Positions 1 through 5,724 are shown, counted from the stretch's first letter. The stretch is 5,964 nt of DNA from an uncultured Bacteroidales bacterium (GCA_937890845.1 CALADR010000403.1:1-5964), one strand, 5' to 3'. The notes: generated by a model from the letters alone, not told the origin. A program made the numbers and translations.

Positions 1-446
1 ACAAAGGATACTGTTCCACCAAGAACCTGTACTATCATGGACTAAAGCTTCACATAATAGGCTATCGCAGGAAAGGACATCTTCCTCATCCGTGCCAGAT
101 AGTGCTGTCTTCTGCATCCGAAAATGACCTTAAGGGCTTCCAGAGCGAATACCGAAGCGGTGACTACTGGGAGAGGGAAAAGAAACGATAGAGCCAATGA
201 GTTCTACGCTCCCGTCAAGTCCGTTAAAGGGGCTTCTGAGGAAGAAAAAAGGAGAAGCAAGGCTGCTGATGACCTTTATTCTCAAGCCGTTTCATCTGTT
301 AGGAAACCCATCGAGGCACTCTTCAGTTGGCTGAACAAAAAACAAATATTCAAAGAGCTAGTAAGTGCCGCTCCACTTGCGGACTGCTAATTCATACGAT
401 GGGAAAGGTAGCCATCGCATTTCTCTACCGTATTTTTAACTACTGA
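1..446 (+). pseudogene. IS982-like transposase, 3' part, frameshifted and cut by the window edge
   Basis: Reading frame 3 opens with KGYCSTKNLYYHGLKLHIIG and runs to a block near SASENDLKGF. This resembles the DDE domain of IS982-family transposases (YYYGVKLH, then SASENDxxxF). The frame hits a stop at 189-191. The protein continues in frame 1 from about 180 (NEFYAPVKSVKG, then AVSSVRKPIEALFSWL) and returns to frame 3 near an A-tract at 337-342, giving NIQRASKCRSTCGLLIH and a stop at 444-446. The last part matches the conserved IS982 end, which in relatives reads like NASKVRSTKGLLVH. The stretch between SENDLKGF and RSGDYWERE looks shorter than in relatives, so a small internal deletion that removed the middle Asp of the DDE triad is possible. 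At least two frameshifts make it non-functional. The family call comes from remembered motifs, not an alignment. Confidence 0.8.
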
Positions 447-452
447 TTCAAA

Positions 453-935
453 TTACTTATTCAAAGTAATTTCTATATACTCAATGTATTCTCTATTTTT
501 ATTTCGGACAAAAAGTTCATATTCAACATAAGACACATAGAGGTATTATTACTATTACAAATCCAAATAAGGCCACTATTTCGGTATTATCACTTCTTAT
601 GGGAACCTCCTTTATCTATAATTTTTTTAATATTAGAATCTGTGTGTAAATAGCTTGCTAGCAACATATTCTCTTTATTGATTATTTCTTGCTTTCTAAG
701 AGAAGTACCATGTGAGTTAAGAACCTCTATCACTAAATTAAACTATATAAGCAACGGGAATAACTAACGAATAAATTCTACTTCTTGTTTAGTATTTAAA
801 AGCATTAAAGCCACATTTTCACATTTTGTCTTGTAAGAGTAATTATATCTTCTGTAATTATTAAATCAATATAAGGATTGTCAAGCATCTCCTATTTCTC
901 ATATTGACAACAGATAGATTTTCATCTTCTTCCAT
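453..935 (-). pseudogene. Decayed gene of unknown function with one membrane segment
   Basis: No single open frame exists, but joining minus-strand frames gives a protein-like chain of about 160 residues. It starts at the ATG complementary to 933-935 (MEEDENLSVVNMRN), shifts frame to EMLDNPYIDLIITEDIITLT, and shifts again to NVALMLLNTKQEVEFI. It then crosses two in-frame stops to VIEVLNSHGTSLRKQEIINK and ENMLLASYLHTDSNIKKIID. After another shift comes a hydrophobic segment, EIVALFGFVIVIIPL, and after a last shift a charged tail ending NREYIEYIEITLNK with its stop at 453-455. An acidic N-terminal part, one membrane helix and a charged tail is a sensible protein layout. I do not recognise the family. 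AT-rich DNA can mimic such traces by chance, so this stays tentative. It lies tail-to-tail with the transposase remnant, which suggests a local graveyard of genes. Confidence 0.4.
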
Positions 936-1020
936 AGTAATTTAAGTTCCTTCAAATATAATATATTAATCGGTTATTTCCTAATAGAATTTATTAACAA
1001 TATTATGCGTTATTAACAGC

Positions 1021-1046
1021 CATTTTTGCCGATATCGGCAAAAATG
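1021..1046. repeat. Perfect 26-bp palindrome
   Basis: The left half CATTTTTGCCGAT (1021-1033) is followed directly by its exact reverse complement ATCGGCAAAAATG (1034-1046). The flanking pair (C1020, T1047) does not extend it. It has a GC-rich core (GCCGATATCGGC) between A/T arms. There is no T-run after the arms suited to an intrinsic terminator on the plus strand. It could be an operator for a dimeric regulator, a recombination or replication site, or an extruding hairpin. The sequence alone does not decide. Confidence 0.9.
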
Positions 1047-1142
1047 TAGTGTTTTAATAAAAAAAATACACAAAATATCACCGGCCGCACAAGTTTTTCT
1101 CTCTATCAATCCAATGAAATTACGGAGATTTTCAGTAAGTTT

Positions 1143-1313
1143 GTAAGATGCTGTTTAAATTTTTGCCATCATAATTTTTATGAGATATTTTTGTAGATGT
1201 TTATCTGTGACTTGCTGAAAATGATAATAGTGTTATCTGAATGAAAAAGTCATTGAAAATAGTCCCCAAAGAGCCATAAAAGATTTTTTGAAAATTTCCA
1301 GACAGCTTCTAAG
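1143..1313. mobile_element. Possible MITE-like element with imperfect terminal inverted repeats
   Basis: The left end (1143-1166, GTAAGATGCTGTTTAAATTT and on) and the reverse complement of the right end (1290-1313, CTTAGAAGCTGTCTGGAAAT and on) match at 16 of 24 positions without gaps. They share GCTGT and an A3T4 block when a 2-nt gap is allowed. The 171-bp body is AT-rich and codes for nothing. Such ends fit a non-autonomous remnant of an insertion sequence. I see no convincing target-site duplication, and the ends are diverged, so this is a candidate only. Confidence 0.35.
1162..1193 (+). promoter_or_regulatory. Bacteroides-type promoter candidate for the prenyl synthase
   Basis: TTTG at 1162-1165 is followed, after 20 bp, by TATTTTTG at 1186-1193, which fits the Bacteroidota -33/-7 consensus (TTTG and TAnnTTTG). 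Transcription would start near 1200, about 135 nt ahead of the ATG at 1335. In AT-rich DNA such matches can arise by chance. It lies inside the MITE-like segment. Confidence 0.5.
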
Positions 1314-1334
1314 TTACACAAAAATTGAACAGAA

Positions 1335-2351
1335 ATGATTACTGAAGCACAAATTGAAGATACTCTGAAAACTCTTTTCGAGAATCCAGATTTTACAGCC
1401 GAGCCTGCCGGCCTATATGACCCGCTGAGATATATGATAGCAATCGGTGGAAAAAGAGTCAGGCCAAGACTGTGCCTTACCGCATATTCACTTTTCAAAG
1501 ATGCATTCGGAGAAGAAATACTTCAGCCGGCAACTGCCCTGGAGGTTTTCCACAGCTTCACTCTGATTCACGACGATATAATGGACAATGCAGACATGAG
1601 ACGCGGACAGCCCACTGTTTTCCGCAAATGGGACGGCAACACCGCTATCCTCTCAGGAGACGTCATGTGCATAGACAGTTACAGAAGAATATCCAAGGCT
1701 CCTGCTAAAACACTTCCTGCCGTTCTGGAACTGTTTTCCACCACAGCAGCCCAGGTATGCGAAGGTCAGCAATACGACATGGACTTCGAAAATCTGAAAG
1801 AAGTTCCTATGGATCAATACTTGAAGATGATAGGCCTTAAAACAGCCGTTCTGCTGGCATGCTCTGCAAAAATGGGAGCACTGATTGCAGGAGCAGATGA
1901 AAGAAGCTGCGACCTTCTATATAAGTTTGCCTACGATCTCGGCCTGGCATTTCAGGTGACAGACGACTATCTGGACACATTCGGAGACTCAAGGGTATTC
2001 GGGAAAAAAATAGGAGGAGACATAGTAAACAACAAAAAAAGCTGGCTGCTGACACGTGCTCTGGAAAAGAGTGCGGCAATGGAAGCATCCGGAACAGTGC
2101 CACATGGAGCAGGAAAAGCCGATATACTTTCAGCAATGGAAATGAGGGCGGAAAGTGATGCGGAAAAAGAGGCTAAAATCACAAAGGTAAAGGGCATATA
2201 CGAAACTCTCGGGGTTGATGAAGATGCAAAATATGAAATCATAAAGATGCACGCACAAGCAATGGAATATGCAGGAATGCTCAGTCTTCCACGCACCAGA
2301 TACGAGATGCTGCACCGCTATGCTGACAAACTTCTCGGACGCACAAAGTGA
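1335..2351 (+). CDS. Polyprenyl diphosphate synthase (trans-isoprenyl diphosphate synthase)
   Basis: A 338-residue cytoplasmic enzyme that condenses isopentenyl diphosphate with an allylic diphosphate, feeding lipid-carrier, quinone or related isoprenoid pathways. Visible motifs: GGKRVRP at 38-44, the first Asp-rich motif DDIMD at 80-84 followed by RRG at 89-91, and the second Asp-rich motif in FQVTDDYLD (Asp210, Asp211 and Asp214), followed by the lysine-bearing segment GGDIVNNKK at 227-235. Residue 75, five before the first Asp, is Phe. In this family a bulky residue there tends to limit chain length, so a farnesyl- or geranylgeranyl-size product is more likely than a long chain; this is inference. 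Length and start fit relatives: about 27 residues precede the conserved GLY segment. Residues near 243-275 seem to hold an extra 20-30 residue charged linker. The start has no strong Shine-Dalgarno, as is usual in Bacteroidota. Its TGA is also the first triplet of the 90-bp repeat. Confidence 0.93.
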   Translation: MITEAQIEDTLKTLFENPDFTAEPAGLYDPLRYMIAIGGKRVRPRLCLTAYSLFKDAFGEEILQPATALEVFHSFTLIHDDIMDNADMRRGQPTVFRKWDGNTAILSGDVMCIDSYRRISKAPAKTLPAVLELFSTTAAQVCEGQQYDMDFENLKEVPMDQYLKMIGLKTAVLLACSAKMGALIAGADERSCDLLYKFAYDLGLAFQVTDDYLDTFGDSRVFGKKIGGDIVNNKKSWLLTRALEKSAAMEASGTVPHGAGKADILSAMEMRAESDAEKEAKITKVKGIYETLGVDEDAKYEIIKMHAQAMEYAGMLSLPRTRYEMLHRYADKLLGRTK

Positions 2352-2438
2352 TGATTTCCAAGTCGAATGACTTGGACTGAAATGACAACAAAGAACAAAA
2401 AATCGAAGAAAGAAATATTTGCAATGGAAAGACATGAC
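2349..2438 (+). repeat. 90-bp perfect direct repeat, copy 1
   Basis: This copy is identical at every base to 2511-2600 (offset 162). It begins with the stop codon of the prenyl synthase and ends after a copy of the first five codons of the U32 gene (ATG at 2424-2426, MERHD). Inside it, TCCAAGTC and GACTTGGA (2357-2376) form an 8-bp stem with a GAAT loop. Confidence 0.97.
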
Positions 2439-2510
2439 CTCCTGAGTCGTCATCAGACGGCCGCGACTGAAAGGAGCGAAAATCCCCCTCGGGGGTGCAG
2501 GGGGGTCTGA
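2424..2510 (+). pseudogene. Truncated duplicate start of the U32 gene, 28-codon orphan frame
   Basis: The ATG of repeat copy 1 opens MERHD, as in the true U32 gene, but then runs into the GC-rich spacer (LLSRHQTAATERSENPPRG and a few more residues). It stops at the TGA 2508-2510, directly before repeat copy 2. It has the same upstream context as the real start, so it may be translated as a short peptide. It shows no domain and is most likely a by-product of the duplication. Confidence 0.5.
2439..2510. repeat. GC-rich 72-bp spacer with inverted ends between the repeats
   Basis: The spacer is about 64% G+C (46 of 72 bases), clearly richer than its surroundings. TCATCAGAC (2450-2458) near its left side is the exact reverse complement of GTCTGATGA (2505-2513) at its right end. 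The interior contains CCCCCTCGGGGG, a small GC-rich hairpin. This layout suggests a short interspersed or REP-like element inserted at the gene start. A search of the whole genome for further copies would settle it. Confidence 0.55.
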
Positions 2511-2600
2511 TGATGATTTCCAAGTCGAATGACTTGGACTGAAATGACAACAAAGAACAAAAAATCGAAGAAAGAAATATTTGCAATGGAAAGACATGAC
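2511..2600 (+). repeat. 90-bp perfect direct repeat, copy 2 (carries the U32 start)
   Basis: This is the second identical copy. It supplies the upstream region and first five codons of the intact U32 gene. ATGATTTCCAAGTC at 2513-2526 is the exact reverse complement of GACTTGGAAATCAT at 2598-2611, which codes for D-L-E-I-M at the gene start. A 14-bp helix could therefore enclose the ATG at 2586. The same left arm can instead form the local 8-bp hairpin at 2519-2538. Confidence 0.97.
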
Positions 2601-3851
2601 TTGGAAATCATGGCCCCGGCCGGCAACTTCGAATGCCTGCACGCAGCCATACAGGGAGGAGCCAACTCAGTCTACTTCGGAGTAGAAAAACTGAACATGC
2701 GCTCTCACTCTGCCAATAACTTCAAAATGACAGACCTGCAGGAAATCTGCGACATATGCCGCCAACACGGCATTAAATCATATCTTACCCTCAATATTGT
2801 TCTATACAACGAAGACCTTGAGGACATGCGCCTTACACTGGATGCAGCAAAAAAAGCCGGAATCACAGCTGTAATCGCATCCGATATGGCTGCCATAATG
2901 TACGCAAGACAGATAGGCGTGGAGGTCCACATATCCACCCAGCTCAGCATATCAAATGCTGAATCACTTAAATTCTACGCCCAGTTTGCAGATGTAATAG
3001 TACTGGCCAGAGAACTGAACCTGCATCAGGTAAAAGAAATAAAGGAAACCATCGACAGAGAAAATATCTGCGGTCCTTCAGGCAGACCTGTAGAAATAGG
3101 GAGGTTCGCCCATGGAGCACTCTGCATGGCTATATCCGGCAAATGCTATCTAAGTCTCCACGAATACGGAGCATCAGCAAACAGAGGCTCATGCTACCAG
3201 ATATGCCGACGCGGATATGAAGTAACCGATGTTGAGACAGGAAACAAACTCGTAGTGGACAACAAATACATAATGTCACCTAAAGACTTGTGTACTATAG
3301 AGTTTATGGATAAAATCATAGATGCCGGAGTAACAGTTTTCAAAATAGAAGGGCGCGCACGGTCTGCAGAGTATGTAAAACGAGCAGCATCTTGCTACAG
3401 GAGAGCTGCAGATGCTGTCTGTGACGGAACATATTCACCGGAAGTAGCAGCAGAACTTAAAAAGGAACTGTCAGAAGTTTTCAACAGAGGCTTCTGGGAC
3501 GGGTACTATCAGGGAGCAAGACTAGGACAGTGGAGCGAAGTATATGGCAGTAAAGCCACACGCAAAAAAATCTATTGTGGAAAAGTAACAAACTGGTTCA
3601 GCAAACTAGGTGTTGCAGAAATTCTTGTTGAATCCTCATCTCTCAAAACAGGAGACAACATACTCATCATAGGCCCGTCTACAGGAGTAGTTGAAATGAC
3701 AGTCCCTGAAATAAGAGTTGACCTGAAAGAAACAGACTCGGCAGAAAAAGGAACATACTGTTCTATACCGGTAGATACATCCATACTTGAATCATGCGAA
3801 GGAAGGCTCAGACGCTCTGACAAAGTCTATATCTGGAAAGAAGGGGAATAG
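2586..3851 (+). CDS. Peptidase U32 family protein (TrhP/YegQ- or RlhA-type hydroxylation factor)
   Basis: 421 residues. The start at 2586 was chosen because MERHDLEIMAPAG matches the usual N-terminus of the family; the frame is open upstream to 2529, but those 19 codons lie in the 90-bp repeat. Family members, historically called collagenase-like proteases, are now linked to prephenate-dependent hydroxylation of tRNA U34 or 23S rRNA. Visible parts: a TIM-barrel-like N-terminal half (NMRSHSANNF at 37-46), the U32 signature region FAHGALCMAISGKCYLS at 164-180, RGSCYQIC at 190-197, SPKDLC at 211-216 and KIEGRARSAEYV at 243-254. Cys170, Cys177, Cys193 and perhaps Cys197 or Cys216 are likely cluster or site cysteines. 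Two residues before Phe164, where the remembered PROSITE pattern has Glu, this protein has Gly162. The C-terminal part from about 330 resembles the small beta domain of the family. Which RNA it modifies cannot be read from the sequence. It is probably co-transcribed with the prenyl synthase upstream. Confidence 0.9.
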   Translation: MERHDLEIMAPAGNFECLHAAIQGGANSVYFGVEKLNMRSHSANNFKMTDLQEICDICRQHGIKSYLTLNIVLYNEDLEDMRLTLDAAKKAGITAVIASDMAAIMYARQIGVEVHISTQLSISNAESLKFYAQFADVIVLARELNLHQVKEIKETIDRENICGPSGRPVEIGRFAHGALCMAISGKCYLSLHEYGASANRGSCYQICRRGYEVTDVETGNKLVVDNKYIMSPKDLCTIEFMDKIIDAGVTVFKIEGRARSAEYVKRAASCYRRAADAVCDGTYSPEVAAELKKELSEVFNRGFWDGYYQGARLGQWSEVYGSKATRKKIYCGKVTNWFSKLGVAEILVESSSLKTGDNILIIGPSTGVVEMTVPEIRVDLKETDSAEKGTYCSIPVDTSILESCEGRLRRSDKVYIWKEGE

Positions 3852-3896
3852 AAAAACAGATTTTCAATTATATTTAATATAAATTATAAAAGTATT

Positions 3897-3916
3897 CCGG
3901 AAAATAATTTTTCTGG
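3897..3916 (+). other. Short hairpin after the U32 gene
   Basis: CCGGAAAA (3897-3904) pairs with TTTTCTGG (3909-3916) with one G-U pair and a 4-nt loop. There is no T-run behind it, so it is more likely a 3' end-stabilising hairpin than a terminator. Confidence 0.4.
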
Positions 3917-3930
3917 ATATATACAATTTA

Positions 3931-3971
3931 AAAACAGGACAACCTCATTTTGAGATGTGTCCTGTTTTTTT
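3931..3971 (+). terminator. Rho-independent terminator after the U32 gene
   Basis: AAAACAGGAC (3931-3940) pairs perfectly with GTCCTGTTTT (3959-3968). One further A-T pair closes inside, then comes an inner CTCA/TGAG stem, and the T-tract runs to 3971. It would end the prenyl synthase-U32 transcript. Confidence 0.85.
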
Positions 3972-4005
3972 GCTTTAGAGAATGACACTGTCATAGCAGT
4001 TAAAG

Positions 4006-4036
4006 TTTGACGTTTCAAAAAAAATTACTACCTTTG
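4006..4036 (+). promoter_or_regulatory. Bacteroides-type promoter of the metK leader
   Basis: TTTG at 4006-4009 and TACCTTTG at 4029-4036 are separated by 19 bp, an excellent match to the Bacteroidota consensus. The start of transcription should lie near 4043, only a few bases ahead of the SAM-II-like aptamer. Confidence 0.85.
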
Positions 4037-4048
4037 CAGAATGAAAAT

Positions 4049-4097
4049 ATGTGGAGAGATTTGGCTGCTTGCAACCACTTGAAAAAATGCTAAAATG
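4049..4097 (+). ncRNA. SAM-II riboswitch aptamer in the metK leader
   Basis: The segment shows SAM-II landmarks in order: GTGG (4051-4054), GATTTGG, CTGC, TTGCAA (4069-4074), then CCAC (4075-4078) that pairs with the first GTGG as stem P1, then TTGAAAAAA and TGCTAAAA (4089-4096). Known SAM-II members share the GATTT, TTGCAA, GATAAA and GCTAAAA blocks around the same pseudoknot. It sits just after the promoter and upstream of the SAM synthetase gene, so the ligand is the product of the regulated gene. SAM-II aptamers usually lie close to the start codon; here the ATG is about 240 nt further on. The call rests on remembered consensus, not a covariance search. Confidence 0.82.
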
Positions 4098-4108
4098 TTG
4101 ACTTAATA

Positions 4109-4135
4109 CGGTCAGCTGCCTTCGCCAGCTTTCCG
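4109..4135 (+). promoter_or_regulatory. Hairpin with possible antiterminator strand in the metK leader
   Basis: CGG-AGCTG (4109-4118) pairs with CAGCT-CCG (4126-4135) around an internal loop. The same bases GTCAGCTG (4111-4118) are an exact complement of CAGCTGAC (4177-4184), the 3' side of the following terminator. The two pairings exclude each other, so this may be the switching strand of the leader. Confidence 0.45.
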
Positions 4136-4164
4136 ATGGTTTATCAATATTTTTGTTTGTGCAG

Positions 4165-4195
4165 GCCGCAGCTCTCCAGCTGACGGCTATTTTTT
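4165..4195 (+). terminator. Intrinsic terminator or attenuator inside the metK leader
   Basis: GCCGCAGCT (4165-4173) pairs with AGCTG-A-CGGC (4178-4187), a 9-bp stem with one bulged A and a CTCC loop. The tract TATTTTTTATTT follows. It lies downstream of the SAM-II-like aptamer and about 140 nt before metK, the position expected for attenuation. Confidence 0.7.
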
Positions 4196-4334
4196 ATTTA
4201 CTTTCTGCATTATTGGCTATTTAGAAAAAGCAGACCTGTAAATATAACTACACCTGCCGATTGACATGAAATTAGTATTAAAATTATATAATTAAGTACT
4301 GCTGAGAAGCAGCCATAAATAAAAACACAAAATC
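4196..4334 (+). promoter_or_regulatory. Remaining metK 5' leader
   Basis: This AT-rich leader has no open frame of note. A small hairpin CTGCT-GAGA-AGCAG lies at 4299-4312. AAGCAGCC (4307-4314) is an exact complement of GGCTGCTT (4063-4070) inside the aptamer. No clear Shine-Dalgarno precedes the ATG, only an A-rich stretch, as is common in Bacteroidota. Confidence 0.5.
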
Positions 4335-5669
4335 ATGAATTATCTTTTTACATCAGAATCAGTATCTGAAGGACACCCTGACAAGGTTTCCGACCAGATA
4401 TCAGATGCTATCCTCGACGAATTCCTGCGTCAGGATCCTGAAGCCAAGGTAGCCTGCGAGACTTTCTGCAGCACAGGACTGGTAGTTGTAGGCGGAGAAG
4501 TCCGCTCAGAGGATGCTTATGTAGACATCCAGAGCGTTGCAAGGCGTGTTATAAACAAAATCGGCTACAACAAAGCCGACTATATGTTCGACGGCAACTC
4601 ATGCGGAGTCCTTTCTGCCCTGCACGAGCAAAGTCAGGATATCAACAGAGGAGTCGTAGTAGAAAACCCTGAAGACCAGGGAGCCGGTGACCAGGGTATG
4701 ATGTTCGGATATGCATGCAGAGACACGGCAGAATATATGCCACTTCCGCTTGCTCTTTCACACAAGGCTCTTCTCATACTTGCAGACATTCGCAAAAAGA
4801 CCCCTGAACTTATGCCTTACCTGCGCCCTGACTCAAAATCTCAGTTCACAGTAGAATACGATAGCGAGACAGGAAAGCCTGTAAGAATCCACACTATTGT
4901 CATTTCCACCCAGCACGATGAATTTGTAGCATCTGAATTGGGAAAAATGACTTACTCAGAAGCCTGCGAGCAATACGGACAGAAACGAACTGATGAAGCC
5001 ATGCAGGCCAAGATCAGGAAAGATGTAGAAGAAATACTTATTCCAAGGCTCATAGAAGAACTTCCAGCCGAGACTGCAGCCCTGTTCAAGGGAGACTACA
5101 TCCTGCATGTGAACCCTACAGGAAAGTTCGTAATCGGAGGACCACACGGAGACACGGGGCTAACAGGAAGAAAAATCATAGTGGACACATACGGAGGCAA
5201 AGGAGCGCACGGTGGAGGAGCTTTCTCAGGAAAAGATCCATCAAAAGTGGACCGCTCGGCAGCATACGCAGCAAGATACATTGCAAAGAACATGGTAGCG
5301 GCAGGAGTAGCCGATGAAATGCTGGTACAGCTGTCATACGCCATTGGTGTAGCAAAACCTCTCAGCATATTCGTAAACACTTACGGTACTGCAGCCAAGA
5401 CAGCTGATGGCAAACAGCTAAATGATTCAGAGATAGCAGAACAGGTAGGAAAACTTTTCGACCTGCGCCCGGCAAAGATTATCGAAAAATTCCAGCTCAA
5501 AAAGCCTATATACGAACCGACAGCAGCATACGGACATGTCGGCAGAAAACCATACAAGGACTATGTGGAAATAATCAGGAACGGAAAAAAATCCAAAGAA
5601 TATGTACAATTCTTCGGATGGGAACTCCTGGACTCTGTTGACCGCATAAAGGAAGCTTTTTCACTTTAA
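4335..5669 (+). CDS. metK: S-adenosylmethionine synthetase (methionine adenosyltransferase)
   Basis: 444 residues. It makes SAM from methionine and ATP in the cytoplasm, releasing phosphate and diphosphate. All landmarks are present: GHPDKVSDQISDAILD from 13 (His14, Asp16 and Lys17 for ATP and Mg), GEVRSEDAYVD from 54, FDGNSCGVLSALHEQSQDI from 85, signature 1 GAGDQGMMFGYA at 116-127, LALSHKAL from 139, STQHDE from 191, GGPHGDTGLTGRK from 268, and signature 2 GGGAFSGKDPSKVDRSAAY at 293-311. It is longer than the roughly 384-residue enterobacterial enzyme, in line with the longer Bacteroidota form. The extra residues lie partly around 198-262 and at the C-terminus. The start MNYLFTSESVSEGHPDK is the usual one. 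It is monocistronic by context: its own promoter and riboswitch-like leader lie upstream and a hairpin terminator follows. Confidence 0.98.
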   Translation: MNYLFTSESVSEGHPDKVSDQISDAILDEFLRQDPEAKVACETFCSTGLVVVGGEVRSEDAYVDIQSVARRVINKIGYNKADYMFDGNSCGVLSALHEQSQDINRGVVVENPEDQGAGDQGMMFGYACRDTAEYMPLPLALSHKALLILADIRKKTPELMPYLRPDSKSQFTVEYDSETGKPVRIHTIVISTQHDEFVASELGKMTYSEACEQYGQKRTDEAMQAKIRKDVEEILIPRLIEELPAETAALFKGDYILHVNPTGKFVIGGPHGDTGLTGRKIIVDTYGGKGAHGGGAFSGKDPSKVDRSAAYAARYIAKNMVAAGVADEMLVQLSYAIGVAKPLSIFVNTYGTAAKTADGKQLNDSEIAEQVGKLFDLRPAKIIEKFQLKKPIYEPTAAYGHVGRKPYKDYVEIIRNGKKSKEYVQFFGWELLDSVDRIKEAFSL

Positions 5670-5685
5670 GCCAGGCAAACATCTA

Positions 5686-5724
5686 ATAACAGGAGCCGAC
5701 TCATCTTGAGCCGGCTCCTGTTAT
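5686..5724. terminator. Hairpin terminator between convergent genes
   Basis: ATAACAGGAGCCG (5686-5698) pairs perfectly with CGGCTCCTGTTAT (5712-5724), a 13-bp stem with a 13-nt loop. It lies 16 bp after the metK stop. The downstream tract is TATATAAT rather than pure T. It may also serve the convergent receptor gene, as the stem reads the same on both strands. Confidence 0.75.

Larger units (their letters stand above)
936..1334. other. AT-rich intergenic region without an intact gene
   Basis: This stretch holds the 26-bp palindrome, the MITE-like segment and the candidate promoter listed separately. The rest is AT-rich and contains only tiny open frames, such as a 10-codon one beginning near 1108. 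I see no tRNA, rRNA or CRISPR structure here. Confidence 0.7.

Noticed and set aside
124..390. 88-residue open frame beginning MTLRASRANTEA
   Set aside because: It is the middle part of the frameshifted transposase; its own N-terminus reads out of frame through the upstream part and its last 15 or so residues are also out of frame.
2529..2585. Upstream in-frame start adding 19 residues to the U32 protein
   Set aside because: The added residues are lysine-rich, lie wholly in the 90-bp repeat and do not resemble the family's N-terminus; MERHDLEIMAPAG at 2586 does.
2349..2600. CRISPR-like reading of the repeat-spacer-repeat
   Set aside because: There are only two 90-bp units, far longer than CRISPR repeats, they include gene coding sequence, and there are no cas genes in the window.
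1967..2665. Several long minus-strand frames over the prenyl synthase and the repeats
   Set aside because: They are antisense shadows of the coding genes and the duplicated segment; their sequences show no domain logic.
4041..4082. 13-codon open frame MKICGEIWLLATT in the metK leader
   Set aside because: It overlaps the aptamer and its ATG lies at or before the expected transcription start.
4261..4292. TTGACA and TATAAT pair ahead of metK
   Set aside because: The gap is 20 bp, too long for a sigma-70 promoter of the E. coli kind, and Bacteroidota use a different consensus. The upstream promoter at 4006-4036 is far better.
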